Counted from the first letter of the stretch, positions 21,213-33,740 are shown. The stretch is DNA of 64,000 nt from Triticum aestivum (GCF_018294505.1 NC_057809.1:139722979-139786978), one strand, 5' to 3'. The notes: generated from the sequence alone by a model not told the origin. Numbers and translations are program-made.

Positions 21213-23000
21213 GTGGCATCATGAGCTAGGTCTATGCGTAGTTTCTATGCACGAGTAGAACACAAAGTAGTTGTGGGCGTTGATTTTCTTCAATATGCTT
21301 ACCGTTACTAGTCCAATCTTGATTCGGTGGCATTGTGGGATGAAGCGGCCCGGACTGACCTTACACGTACTCTTACGTGAGAATGGTTCCACCGACTGAC
21401 ATGCACTAGTTGCATAAGGTGGCTAGCGGGTGTCTGTCTCTCCCACTTTAGTCGGATCGGATTCGATGAAAAGGGTCCTTATGAAGGGTAAATAGCAATT
21501 GGCATATCACGTTGTGGTTTTTGCGTAGGTAAGAAACGTTCTTGCTAGAAACCCATAGCAGCCACGTAAAACATGCAAACAACAATTAGAGGACATCTAA
21601 CTTGTTTTTGCAGGGTATGCTATGTGATGTGATATGGCCAAAAGGATGTGATGAATGATATATGTGATGTATGAGATTGATCATGTTCTTGTAATAGGAA
21701 TCACGACTTGCATGTCGATGAGTATGACAACCGGCAGGAGCCATAGGAGTTGTCTTTAATTTATTTATGACCTGCGTGTCAACATAAACGTCATGTAATT
21801 ACTTTACTTTATTGCTAACCGTTAGCTGTAGAAGTAGAAGTAATAGTTGGCGAGACAACTTCATGAAGACACGATGATGGAGATCATGATGATGGAGATC
21901 ATGGTGTCATGCCGGTGACGATGATGATCATGGAGCCCCGAAGATGGAGATCAAAAGGAGCAAAGTGATGATGGCCATATCATGTCACTATTTGATTGCA
22001 TGTGATGTTTATCATGTTTATACATCTTATTTGCTTAGAACGACGGTAGTAAATAAGATGATCCCTCACTAAAATTTCAAGAAGGTGTTCCCCCTAACTG
22101 TGCACCGTTGCGAAAGTTCGTCGTTTCGAAGCACCACGTGATGATCGGGTGTGATAGATTCTTACGTTCGAATACAACGGGTGTTGACGAGCCTAGCATG
22201 TACAGACATGGCCTCGGAACACATGCGAAACACTTAGGTTAACTTGACGAGCCTAGCATGTACAGACATGGCCTCGGAACACAAGAGACCGAAAGGTCGA
22301 GCATGAGTCGTATGGTAGATACGATCAACATGAAGATGTTCACCGATGTTGACTAGTCCGTCTCACGTGATGATCGGACACGGCCTAGTTGACTCGGATC
22401 ATGTAATCACTTAGATGACTGGAGGGATGTCTATCTGAGTGGGAGTTCATAAGATGAACTTAATTATCCTGAACATAGTCAAAAGGTCTTCGCAAATTAT
22501 GTCGTAGCTCGTGCTTCAGTTCTACTGTTTAGTTATGTTCCTAGAGAAAATTTAGTTGAAAGTTGATAGTAGCAATTATGCGGACTAGGTCCGTAAACTG
22601 AGGATTGTCCTCATTGCTTCATAGAAGGCTTATGTCCTTAATGCACCGCTCAGTGTGCTGAACCTCGAACGTTGTCTGTGGATGTTGCGAACATCTGACA
22701 TACACATTTTGATAACTACGTGATAGTTCAGTTAAACGGTTTAGAGTTGAGGCACCGAAGACGTTTTGAAACATCGCGAAACATATGAGATGTTTCGAGG
22801 GCTGAAATTGAGATTTCAGGCTCGTGCCCACGTCAAGAGGTATAAGACCTCCGACGATTTTCTTAGCTTGCAAACTAAGGGAGAAAAGCTCAATTGTTGA
22901 GCTTGTGCTCGGATTGTCTGAGTACAACAATCATTTGAATCGAGTGGGAGTTGATCTTCCAGATGAGAAAGTGATGTTTCTCCGAAGTCATTACCACCAA
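21213..23000 (+). other. Angela-1 PBS and 5' untranslated region
   Basis: The PBS-like word TGGCATCATGAGCTAGG (21214-21230) adjoins the LTR; it is a diverged form of the initiator-Met site TGGTATCAGAGC. The long leader is non-coding. It holds a 40-bp direct repeat (22184-22223 and 22244-22283) that Angela-2 has only once. The leader grades into gag remnants after about 22600. Confidence 0.7.
22184..22283. repeat. 40-bp direct duplication in Angela-1 leader
   Basis: Copies at 22184-22223 and 22244-22283 are identical, starting TTGACGAGCCTAGCATGTAC. The corresponding Angela-2 sequence (minus strand, about 18870-18935) has one copy. Confidence 0.9.
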
Positions 23001-26000
23001 GCTGCTAGAGCTTCGTGATGAACTATAATATATCAGGGACATATATGATGATCCTTGAGATATTCGCGATGTTTGACACCACAAAAGTAGAAATCAAGAA
23101 GGAGCATCAATTGTTGATGGTTGGTGAAACCACTAGTTTCAAGAAGGGCAAGGTCAAGAAGGGATACTTCATGAAACGGCAAATCAGCTGCTGCTCTAGT
23201 GAAGAAACCCAAGGTTGAACCCAAACCCGAGACTAAGTGCTTCTGTAATAAGGGGAACAACCACTGGAGCAGAATTACCCTAGATACTTGGTAGATAAGA
23301 AGGCTGGCAAGGTCAATAGAAGTATATTGGATATACATTGTGTTGATGTGTACTTTACTAGTACTCCTAGTAGCACCAGGGTATTAGATACCGGTTCGGT
23401 TTCTAAGTGTTAGTAACTCGAAATAAAAGCTGCGGAATAAACGGAGACTAGCTAAAGGTGAGCTGACGATATGTGTTGGAAGTGTTTCCAAGGTTGATAT
23501 GATCAAGCATCGCACGCTCCCTCTACCATCGAGATTGGTATTAAAACCTAAATAATTGTTATTTGGTGTTTGCGTTGAGCATAGACATGATTGGATTATG
23601 TCTATCGCGATACGGTTATTCATTTAAGGAGAATAATGGTTACTCTGTTTATTTGAATAATACCTTCAATGGTCTTACGCCTTAAATGAATGGTTTATTG
23701 AATCTCGATCGTAGTAATACACATGTTCATGCCAAAAGATATAGGATAGTAATGATAGTACCACCTACTTGTGGCACTGCCACTTAAGTCATATCGGTAT
23801 AAAACGCATGAAGAAGCTCCATGTTGATGGATCTTTGGACTCACTCATTTTTGAAAGGATTGAGACATGCGAACCATGTCTATTGGTGTATATGCATGAA
23901 GAAACTCCATGCAAATGGACCGTTTGGACTCACTTGATTTTGAATCACTTGAGACATGCAAATCATACCACATGGGCAAGATGACTGAAAGCCTCGTTTT
24001 CAGTAAAATGGAACTAGAAAGCAACTTGTTGGAAGTAATACATTTTGATGTGTGCAATCCAATGAGTGCTGATGCATGTAGTGGATATCGTTATGTTCTT
24101 ACTTCACAGATGATTTGAGTAGATGTTGAGTATATTTACTTGATGAATCACGAGTCTGAATTATTGAAAGGTTCAAGTAATTTCAGGGTGAAGTTGAAAG
24201 ATCGTCGTGACAAGAGGATAAAATATCTATGATATGATCATAGAGATGAATATCTGAATTACGAGTTTGGCACAGAATTAAGACACTGTGGAAATTGTTT
24301 CACAACTAATACAGCCTGGAACACCATAGTGTGATGGTGTGTCCGAACATCATAACTGCACCCTATTGGATATGATGCATACCATGATGTCTCTTATCGA
24401 ATTACCACGATAGTTTATGGGTTAGGCATTAAAGACAACCACATTCACTTTAAATAGGGCACCACGTAATTCCGATGAGATGACACCATATGAACTATGG
24501 TTTAGAGAAACCTAAGCTGTCATTTCTTAAAAGTTTGGGGCTGCGACGCTTATGTGAAAAAGTTTCAGGCTGATAAGCTCGAACCCAAAGCGGATAAATG
24601 CATCTTCATAGGACACCCAAAACAGTTGGGTATACCTCCTGTCTCAGATCCGAAAGCAATAAGGGATTGTTTCTAGAATCGGGTCCTTTCTCGAGGAAAA
24701 GTTTCTCTCGAAAGAATTGAGTGGGAGGATGGTGGAGACTTGATGAGGTTATTGAACCGTCTCTTCAACTAGTGTGTGGCAGGGCACAGGAGTTGTTCCT
24801 GTGGCACCTACACCAATTGAAGTGGAAGCTTATGATAGTGATCATGAAACTTCAGATCAAGTCACTACCAAACCTCGTGGGATGACAAGGATGCGTACTA
24901 CTTCAGAGTGGTACGTAATCCTGTCTTGGAAGTCATGTTGCTAGACAACAATGAACCTACGAGCTATGGAGAAGCGATGGTGGGCCTGGATTCCAAAATG
25001 GCTCGAGGCCATATAATCCGAGAGAGGATCCATATATGAAAACAAAGTGTAGACTTTGGAAGAACTACTTGATGGTCGTAAGGCTGTTAGGTACATATGG
25101 ATTTTAAAAGGAAGACAGACAATGATGGTAAGTATCACCATTAAGAAAGCTCGACTTGTCGTTAAGATGTTTTCCGACAAGTTCAAGGAGTTGACTATGA
25201 TGAGACTTTCTCACTCGTAGCGATGCTAAGAGTCTGTTGGAATTATATTAGCGATTACTGCATTATTTATGAAATCTTGCAGATAGGATGTCAAAACATT
25301 GTTTCCTCGATGATTTTCTTGAGGAAAGGTTGTATGTGATACAACCGGAAGGTTTTGTCAATCCTGAAAGATGATAATAAGTATGCAAAGCTCCAGCAAT
25401 CCTTCTAAGGACTGGAGTAAGCATCTCGGAGTTGGAATGTATGCTTTGATGAGATGATCAAAGATTTTGGGTGTATACAAAGTTTATGAGAAACTTGTAT
25501 TTCCAAAGAAGTGAGTGGGAGCACTATAGAATTTCTGAAGAGTATATGTTGTTGACATATTGTGGATCAGAAATGACGTAGAATTTCTGGAAAGCATATA
25601 GGGTCATTTGAAAGGTGTTTTTCAATGGAAAACCTGGATTAAGCTACTTGAACATTGAGCATCAAGATCTATAAGGATAGATCAAAACGCTTAATCGTAC
25701 TTTCAAATGAGCACATACCTTGACATAAGCTTGAAGGTGTTCAAGATGGATCAGTCAAAGAAGGAGTTCTTGCCTGAGTTGTAAGGTATGAAGTTAAGAC
25801 TTAAAGCTCGACCACGACAGAAGAAAGAGGAAGGACGAAGGTCGTCCCCTATGCTTTTGTCATAGGCTCTATACGGTATGCCATGCTGAGTACCGCACCT
25901 GATGTGTGCCTTGCCACATATCTGGCAAGAGGGTACAAAGGTAATCTAGGAGTAGATCACCAGATAGCGGTCTAAATTATCCTTAGAGGAATAAGGATAT

Positions 26001-26416
26001 GTTTCTCGGTTATGGAGGTGATAAAGAGTTCGACGTAAAGAGTTACGTCGATGCAAGCTTAACACCTATCCGGATAGCTCTGAGTAGAGATACCGGATAC
26101 GTATAATGGAGCAACAATTTAGAATAGCTCCATGTAGAACAGTTATTTGAAATGGCTCCAAATATAGCGTAGTAGCTGCATCTACAAGATGACATAGAGA
26201 TTTGCGAAGTACATACGGATCTGAAAGATTCAGGCCCGTTGACTATAACATCTCTCACAAGCATAACGTGATCAAACCCATAACTCATCGAGTGTTAATC
26301 ACATGGTAATGTGAACTAGATTATTGACTCTAGTAAACTCTTTGGGTGTTAGTCACATGGGGATGTGACCTTGAGTGTTAATCACATATCGATGTGAACT
26401 GGATTATTGACTCTAG
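23001..26416 (+). pseudogene. Angela-1 gag-pol remnants
   Basis: Decayed Copia coding region. A CCHC-like knuckle remnant (KCFCNKGNNHW) is near 23238. The GAG-pre-integrase motif WHCHLSHIGIKRMKKLH is at about 23770, then CEPCL. Further on are LLEVIHFDVCNPMSADA (first integrase Asp, about 24030), CDGVSEHHN-like remnants near 24335 and RT remnants around 25060-25340 read in several frames. Stops occur every few dozen codons, so nothing here can be translated. An 87-bp tandem duplication (23807-23893, 23894-23980) lies in the pre-integrase part. Compared with the Copia fragment at 62800-64000 it is much more decayed. Confidence 0.75.
23807..23980. repeat. 87-bp tandem duplication in the pre-integrase region of Angela-1
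   Basis: Two adjacent copies start GCATGAAGAAGCTCC and GCATGAAGAAACTCC at 23807 and 23894 and have diverged from each other. The Copia fragment at 63448 shows a single copy of the same stretch. Confidence 0.75.
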
Positions 26417-26430
26417 TGCAAGTGGGAGAC
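26417..26430 (+). other. PPT of Angela-1
   Basis: TGCAAGTGGGAGAC immediately before the 3' LTR, the usual Angela/BARE polypurine primer position. Confidence 0.85.
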
Positions 26431-28153
26431 TGTTGGAAATATGCCCTAGAGGCAATAATAAATTGATTATTATTATATTTCCTTGTTCATGATAATCGTT
26501 TATTATCCATGCTAGAATTGTATTGATAGGAAACTCAGATACATGTGTGGATACATAGACAACACCATGTCCCTAGTACGCCTCTAGTTGACTAGCTCGT
26601 TGATCAATAGATGGTTATGGTTTCCTGACCATGGACATTGGATGTCAGTTGATAACGGGATCACATCATTAGGAGAATGATGTGATGGACAAGACCCAAT
26701 CCTAAGCCTAGCACAAGATCATGTAGTTCGTATGCTAAAGCTTTTTCTAATGTCAAGTATCATTTCCTTAGATCATGAGATTGTGCAACTCCCGAATACC
26801 GTAGGAGTGCTTTGGGTGTGCCAAACGTCACAACGTAACTGGGTGGCTATAAAGGTACATTACAGGTATCTCCGAAAGTGTCTGTTGGGTTGGCACGAAT
26901 CAAGACTGGGATTTGTCACTCCGTGTAAACGGAGAGGTATCTCTGGGCCCACTCGATAGGACATCATCATAATGTGCACAATGTGATCAAGGAGTTGATC
27001 ACGGGATGATGTGTTACGGAACGAGTAAAGAGACTTGCCGGTAATGAGATTGAACAAGGTATCGGGATATCGACGATCGAATCTCGGGCAAGTATTATAC
27101 CGATAGACAAAGGGAATTGTATACGGGATTGATTAAGTCCTTGACATCGTGGTTCATCAGATGAGATCATCGTGGAACATGTGGGAGCCAACATGGGTAT
27201 CCAGATCCCGTTGTTGGTTATTGACCGGAGAGTCATCTCGGTCATGTCTGCATGTCTCCCGAACCCGTAGGGTCTACACACTTAAGGTTCGGTGACGCTA
27301 GGGTTATAGAGATATTAGTATGCGGTAACCCGAAAGTTTTTAGGAGTCCCGGATAAGATCCCGGACGTCACGAGGAGTTCCGGAATGGTCCGGAGGTAAA
27401 GAATTATATATAGGAAGTGCTATTTCGGCCATCGGGACACGTTTCGGGGTCACCGGTATTGTACCGGGACCACCGGAAGGGTCCCGGGGGTCCACCGGGT
27501 GGGGCCACCTACCCCGGGGGCCATATGGGCTGTAGGGGGTGCGCCTTGGCCTATATGGGCCAAGGGCACCAGCCCCAAGAGGCCCATGCGCCAAGAGAAG
27601 AGGGAAAGGAAGAGTCCTAAAGGGGGAAGGCACCTCCGAGGTGCCTTGGGGAGGAGGGACTCCTCCCTTGGCCGCACCCTTCCTTGGAGGAAGGGCCAAG
27701 GCTGCGCCCCCCTCTCCCTTGGCCCTATATATAGTGGGGGGAAGGGAGGGCAGCATAACCTAAGCCCTGGCGCCTCCCTCTCCCTCCCATGACACATCTC
27801 CCTCCTCCCGCGGCGCTTGGTGAAGCCCTGTTGGAATCCCGCTACTTCCACCACCACGCCGTCGTGCTACTGGATCTCCATCAACCTCTCCTCCACCCTT
27901 GCTGGATCAAGAAGGAGGAGACTTCGCTGCTCCGTACGTGTGTTGAACGCGGAGGTGTCGTCCGTTCGGCGCTAGGATCATCGGTGATTTGGATCACGAC
28001 GAGTACGACTCCATCAACCCCGTTCTCTTGAACGCTTCCGCGTGCGATCTACAAGGGTATGTAGATCCACTCCTCCCTCGTTGTTAGATGACTCCATAGA
28101 TTGATCTTGGTGACACGTAGGAAAATTTTGAATTATTGCTACGTTCCCCAACA
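26431..28153 (+). repeat. 3' LTR of Angela-1
   Basis: 1723 bp, aligned end to end with 19492-21212 with about 35 substitutions and two single-base indels by hand. Confidence 0.93.
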
Positions 28154-28226
28154 CTTTTGGCCATATCACATCACATTGCATACCCTGCAAAAACAAGTTA
28201 GACGTCCTCTGATTGTTGTTGCATGT
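28154..28226 (-). mobile_element. Angela-2, second fragment (includes right TSD copy of Angela-1)
   Basis: The first five bases (CTTTT) are the right TSD of Angela-1. The rest, read on the minus strand, matches Angela-1 21571-21643 (GTTTTTGCAGGGTATGC) and joins 18547-19491 once Angela-1 is removed. It is cut at 28226 by element D, leaving CATGT as D's left TSD candidate. Confidence 0.85.
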
Positions 28227-29646
28227 TGATACGTCTCCGTCGTATCTACTTTTCCAAACACTTTTGCCCTTGTTTTGGAATCTAACTTGCATGATTTGAA
28301 TGGAACTTACCAGGACTGACGCTATTTTCAGCAGAATTGGCATGATGTTATTTTTGTGCAGAAATAAAAGTTCTCGGAATGACCTAAAAATCAACGGAGA
28401 ATTATTTTGGAATATATAAAAAATACTTGAAGGAAGATCCACATTAGGGGGCCCTCCACCTGTCCATGAGGGTGGGGCGCGCCCTACCCCCCTGGGCGTG
28501 CCCCCTACCTCGTGGGCCCCCTGACGCTCCATCGACCTCAACCCTGACTCCATATATTCACATTCGGGGAGAAAAAAAACCAGGGAGAAGGATTCATCGC
28601 GTTTTATGATACGGAGCCGCCGCCAAGCCCTAAACTCTCTCGGGAGGGCTGATCTGGAGTCCGTTCGGGGCTTCGAAGAGGGGAATCCGTCGCCATCGTC
28701 ATCATCAACCATCCTCCATCACCAATTTCATGATGCTCGCCGCCGTGCGTGAGTAATTCCATCGTAGGCTTGCTGGACGGTGATGGGTTGGATGAGATTT
28801 ATCATGTAATCGAGTTAGTTTTGTTAGGGTTTAATCCCTAGTACCCACTATGTTCTGAGATTGATGTTGCTATGACTTTGCTATGCTTAATGCTTGTCAC
28901 TAGGGCCCGAGTGCCATGATTTCAGATCTGAACCTATTATGTTTTCATCAATATATGAGAGTTCTTGATCCTATCTTGCTAGTCTATAGTCACCTATTAT
29001 GTGTTATGATCCGTTAACCCCGAAGTGACAATAATCGAGATACTTACCGGTAATGACCGTAGTTTGAGGAGTTCATGTATTCACTATGTGTTAATGCTTT
29101 GGTCCAGTACTCTATTAAAAGGAGGCCTTAATATCCCTTAGTTTCCAATAGGACCCCGCTCCACGGGAGGGTAGGACAAAAGATGTCATGCAAGTTCTTT
29201 TCCATAAGCACGTATGACAATATTCGGGATACATGCCTACATTACATTGATGAACTAGAGCTAGTTCTGTGTCACCCTAGGTTATGACTGTTACATGATG
29301 AACCACATCCGACATAATTCTCCATCACCGATCCATTGCCTACGAGCTTTCCATATATTGTTCTTCGCCTATTTACTTTTTCGTTGCTATTGTTATCATC
29401 ACTATAAAACACCAAAAATATTACTTTTGCTACCGTTACCTTTTACTACCGTTACCATTACTATCATATTACTTTGCTACTAAACACTTTGCTGCAGATA
29501 TTAAGTTCCCAAGTGTGGTTGAATTGACAACTCAGCTTCTAATACTTGAGAATATTCTTTGGCTCCCCTTGTGTCGAATCAATAAATTTGGGTTGGATAC
29601 TCTACCCTCGAAAACTGTTGCGATCCCCTATACTTGTGGGTTATCA
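28227..29646 (+). repeat. 5' LTR of element D
   Basis: 1420 bp, TG...CA. The 5' end carries an inverted repeat GATACG-7 bases-CGTATC (28228-28246). TATA-like CATATATTC is at about 28551. It is homologous along its length to the G LTR, which is split by F (51941-52359 and 58174-59118). Confidence 0.88.
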
Positions 29647-29736
29647 AGACTATTTTCTGGCGTCGTTGCCGGGGATCATAGCTCTATTCTTTGAGTCATT
29701 CCTGGAGTCACTTGGGATTTATATCTGCTTATCATT
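29647..29736 (+). other. PBS and leader of element D
   Basis: TGGCGTCGTTGCCGGGG at 29658-29674 is a one-base variant of the Athila primer site TGGCGCCGTTGCCGGGG, complementary to tRNA-Asp. The gag ATG follows at 29737. Confidence 0.85.
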
Positions 29737-30997
29737 ATGAAGAACTTGAAAGACGGGAAAACAAAGATTTATCCCTCAACTACGAGGGGAGGTAAGGAAC
29801 TGCCATCTAGCTCTGCACTTGATTCATCTTCTGTTTTGAGTAAGCTTGCGACACCTACACCTGCTATTCATTCTGATATGTCGCATGTTATTGATGATGC
29901 CACTTCTGCTATGCATGATACTTATGATGAAACTACTTCTATGCTTGATACTACTATGCCACTTGGTGAATTTTTATGAACAACTTGCGAGGGCTAGAGA
30001 GAATGAAATTATTGAAACTGATAATATTGATGAAAGTGATGATGAAGATTCTCCCCCTAGATATGAATTACCTGTTGTGCCTGAGGGCTATGTTATGGAT
30101 GAAGAAACTGCTAGAGATTTTCTTGCTTGCAATGATAGGAGTGATCTTAAGAAATTATTAGCTAAGCTGAAACAAAAAACTCTAAATGCTAGAATGAAAT
30201 ATGATCCTACTTATGCTACTTCACCTATCTTTGTTACTGATAAGGATTATGATTTCTCTTTCGACCCTGAGATAATTACTTTAGTTGAATCTGATCCTTT
30301 CTATGGCTATGAATCTGAAACTGTTGTGGCACATCTTACTAAATTAAGTGATATAGCCACCCTGTTCACTAATGATGAGAAAACTCGCTATTATTATATC
30401 CTTAAGATATTTCCGTTCTCATTAAAGGGTGATGCTAAGATATGGTTTAATTCTCTTGATCATGGTTGTGTGTGTAGTCCCCAGGATATGATTTATTACT
30501 TCTCTGCTAAATATTTCCCCGCTCATAAGAAACAGGCCGCTTTAAGGGAAATATATAATTTTGTGCAAATTGAAGAAGAGAGTCTCCCACAATCTTGGGG
30601 GAGGCTTCTCCAATTACTTAATGCATTGCCTGATCATCCTCTTAAGAAAAATGAAATACTTGATATCTTTTATAATTGACTAACCGATGTTTCCAGAGAC
30701 CACCTGGATAGTTGTGTTGGTTGTGTTTTCAGGGAAAGAACACCAGATGAAGCTGAAATTTTATTGAATAATATGTTAACTAATGAAAATAATTGGACAC
30801 TTCATGATGCAATTCCTAAACCAACTCCTAAGACAACTCCGAAGAAAAGGGGTATTCTATTTCTCAGTCCTGAAGATATGCAAGAGGCAAAGAAATCTAT
30901 GAAAGAAAAAGGTATTAAAGTAGAGGATGTTAAGAATTTACCACCTATTGAAGAAATACATGGCCTTAATTTACCGCATGTTGAAGAAATACATGGT
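29737..30997 (+). pseudogene. Element D gag, first part
   Basis: Starts MKNLKDGKTKIYPSTTRGGK, as in G. A 4-base loss near 29972 shifts the frame. The second frame carries the capsid-like Retrotrans_gag domain (KGDAKIWFNSLDHG, YFSAKYFPAHKKQ, EESLPQSWGRLLQLL, LPDHPLKKNEILDIFYN). An opal codon at 30677-30679 replaces the Gly codon seen in G at 60147-60149. Past this the frame reads on to EEIHGLNLPHVEEIHG, where element E is inserted (30997/30998). The role would be virus-like particle assembly. This copy is inactive. Confidence 0.8.
30993..30997. repeat. TSD ATGGT, left copy, of element E
   Basis: ATGGT before the LTR end TGATACG; repeated at 40307-40311 after the other LTR. Confidence 0.94.
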
Positions 30998-33730
30998 TGA
31001 TACGTCTCCAACGTATCTATAATTTTTGATTGTTCCATGTTATTTATATGCATTTATATGCTATTTTATATGATTTTTGGGACTAACCTATCAACCTAGA
31101 GCCCAGTGCCACTTTCTGTTTTTTCTTGTTTTAGAGTGTCGCAGAAAAGGAAAATCAAACGGAGTCCAATTGACCTGAAACTTCACGGAACTTATTTTTG
31201 GAAGGAAAGCAACCCGGGAGACTTGGAGTCCACGTCAAGGAAGCTTCGAGGAAGCCACAAGGTAGGGGGCGTGCCCACCCCCCTGGGCTCGCCCTCCACA
31301 CTCGTGGGCCCCTCGTGGCTCCCCTGACATACTTTTTCCTCCTATATATCTCCATATACCCTAAAACGATTAGGGAGCACAATAGATCGGGTGTTCCACC
31401 GCCAGAAGCCTCAGTAGCCACCGAAAGCCAATCTAGACCCGTTCCGGCACCTTGCCGGAGGGGGAATCCTTCTCTGGTGGCCATCTTCATCATCCCGGTG
31501 CTCTCCATGACGAGGAGGGAGTAGTTCTCCCTCGGGGTTGAGGGTATGTACCAGTAGATATGTGTTTGATCTTTCTCTCGTGTTCTTGATTTGGCACGAT
31601 CTTGATGTATCGCGAGCTTTGCTATTATAGTTGGATCTTATGTTTCTTCTCCCCCTCTACTCTCTTGTAATGGATTGAGTTTTCCCTTTGAAGTTATCTT
31701 ATCGGATTGAGTCTTTAATGATTTGAGAACACTTGATGTATGTCTTGCCGTGCATATCTTTGGTGACAATGGGATATCACATGATTCACTTGATGTATGT
31801 TTTGGTGACCAACTTGCGGGTTCCGCCCATGAACTTATTGTAACATCCCAAATTTTCAAATTTGGAATGTTAATAGGATCATTCTTTTCATCATGATTTC
31901 TATGCTTATTTAATTTTTCTGAATATTTAAAGTGCTTTCCAACTCAAGGCAATATATTTGGAGTGGAGATAATATGACTTCTCCCCTATTAATTATATTT
32001 GGAAAACACTAAGAATATATATTCTGGTGTCTAACTAAGTTATTTTGGAGTCTCTGAACTCAAAATTATTTTATAGTTGTTATCATACTCTTTATATGTG
32101 TGTATTGCAAAATATTCTTTCTAGTGTATTTGTGTTTTAAAAATGTTCACTATTTTGTAAAGTAGCATTAATGTCTTACTATGTGTTCTGGTAATTTTAT
32201 TTTGTTTTGTTTTAGATTTTTTTAGCTATATTATTACTTCTGTAGCAGAGGTTAAAAAAAAGAGAAACCGCACACGCGTGCACAGTGCCGTCGTGCAGCA
32301 CAGCTACAACACAGCTCCTTTTCCTCGCCCGCGCGCGCAGCAGCTGGCAGCCCATTTCGGCGTAGCAGAGCCCACCCCGCAGCTCCCCTTCTATTTTTTT
32401 GTCTTCTTCCACCTGCTCTCTGCCGCTGACGTTGGGTCCCGCTTGTCATCTCCCACCTCAGCCGTGATCTTCCTGGACAACGAGTCCGATCTGAATCTTT
32501 TGATCGATTTGATCGATCCGCTGCTCCTCCTGCACGGCCCTCTCCATATATATACTCCCCACGTCCGGCTTGTCCGAGTTTTCGCCAAAATCGCAGTCTC
32601 CCGTGCCCTAGGTTGATTTCGCGATCTCTCCGGAGCTCGCCGCCGTCTGAAGCTTCTGCCGGTCGATTGCATCGCCTCTGGAGGTTCCCAGCTTCTCCTC
32701 CTGCCCCTAGTATTTTCCCCTTGGTCTCGTCTTTCTCCCTCAACTTCTAGTTTACGCAGGGGAGCACCAAACCGAGCACATCGAGCTCGACCCGAAGCTC
32801 CCCTTCGCCGTCGCCGCTCCAGCCGGACGTCACCGACGCTAGCAGAAGCCCCGGTCATCCCCGAGGAGGTTTTCTAGTTCTCTGTCGGCTGCGTCACCTT
32901 GTCCCATCCTCCAGTAGCTCTGGAGATCAACCCAGCGACGCCACGGTCAACAATCCGAGCCGCCAGTGGCCATCGTCTTCAAGTCCGGCGGTCAGGCCCT
33001 GTTTCTCCGGTGAGCAAACGACAGCCGCCCGATCTTCTGTAAACGGCCAAGATTAGATCTGTGTTTATTTTTATTTTAGCCGAACTGTTATCTGTTAAGT
33101 TGCGGCCATCCGCTCTTTAGCCACTGCAGCAAACAACCTCCAGCCAATCAGCATCCGCCACGTGGCACATCCACAGTGCCGCGGCAGTTCTTCCTAGAAC
33201 GCTTTTATGGCATAATTTTTCTTTGCAGATTCCATATCAAATTTTCATTTAGATTTATCTTGACATCCGGAACTCCCAATTCATCGATTCTTTTTCCTGT
33301 GTGCTCGTGGAGACCAGGAGAATACCGCAGAACCAAAATTCCACATTTTTGAACTATTCAAATCTGAAGTTGTTTAAATTTGAATTCAAACTTCCGGAGG
33401 CCATATCTTTTAAACCGTTGATCCAAATTAGTTGATTCTTTTTGCATTGTGATCCTACCAACATGTAGATAATATATACCTACTGATATTTTCTGTTATT
33501 TAAGTTTTATTTGAATTCATTGTTGTTTACTTTATTGTGGTGCTATGTGAGTACGGTTTTATTTATCGGTGCCTCCGTTAATCGTATAGATTGTCCGGAG
33601 TATGAAGCAGATCGGAATTAATCGTTAGAATACTTCAACACTGTTCAAGAAAATTTGCTACTGTCCTACAAACCTCTGAACTTGGAGGCCCAACAACGTC
33701 TACAAGAAGAAGGTTGTGTAGTAGACATCA
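30998..33730 (+). repeat. 5' LTR of element E, chimeric
   Basis: 30998-31838 and about 33651-33730 match the 3' LTR; the middle does not. TATA box TATATAT at 31343-31349. The terminal inverted repeat GATACG-7-CGTATC is at 30999-31017. Confidence 0.85.
31839..33650 (+). mobile_element. Foreign 1.8-kb segment in the 5' LTR of E, probably part of a chromovirus-type LTR
   Basis: It begins TGTAACATCCCAAATTTTCA, the kind of start seen in Tekay-type chromovirus LTRs (from memory). It contains an A/T-rich first half, a TATA box TATATATA (32546-32553) followed by a GC-rich leader, then A/T-rich sequence with 'tttgaattcaaa' words, which is LTR-like promoter architecture. The 3' LTR of E has 39517-40227 in its place. 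No TSD and no PBS is found at the right end, so it is a truncated LTR or a deletion product, not a clean solo LTR. ORFs at 32252-32858 and 32278-32616 lie in the GC-rich leader and have no recognisable domain. Confidence 0.5.
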
Positions 33731-33740
33731 AGCTCTTTTC

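Larger units (their letters stand above)
19492..28153 (+). mobile_element. Angela-1: full-length Angela/BARE-type Copia retrotransposon, coding region decayed
   Basis: Two LTRs of about 1.72 kb (19492-21212 and 26431-28153) beginning TGTTGGAAATATGCCCTAGA and ending CCCCAACA, TSD CTTTT, PBS after the first LTR, PPT before the second. The internal region (5.2 kb) keeps recognisable Copia gag-pol stretches but with stops in all frames. It is inserted in Angela-2, a relative in opposite orientation. LTR comparison by hand gives about 35 substitutions in 1.72 kb. Confidence 0.92.

Noticed and set aside
32252..32858. Minus-strand ORFs of 155-163 codons, Arg-rich
   Set aside because: They sit in the GC-rich leader of an LTR-like segment, overlap a plus-strand ORF, and show no domain or start context.
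31839..33650. Clean solo LTR with TSD inside the 5' LTR of E
   Set aside because: The left flank ends ACTTAT but no matching duplication is found on the right, and 0.7 kb of E's LTR is missing.
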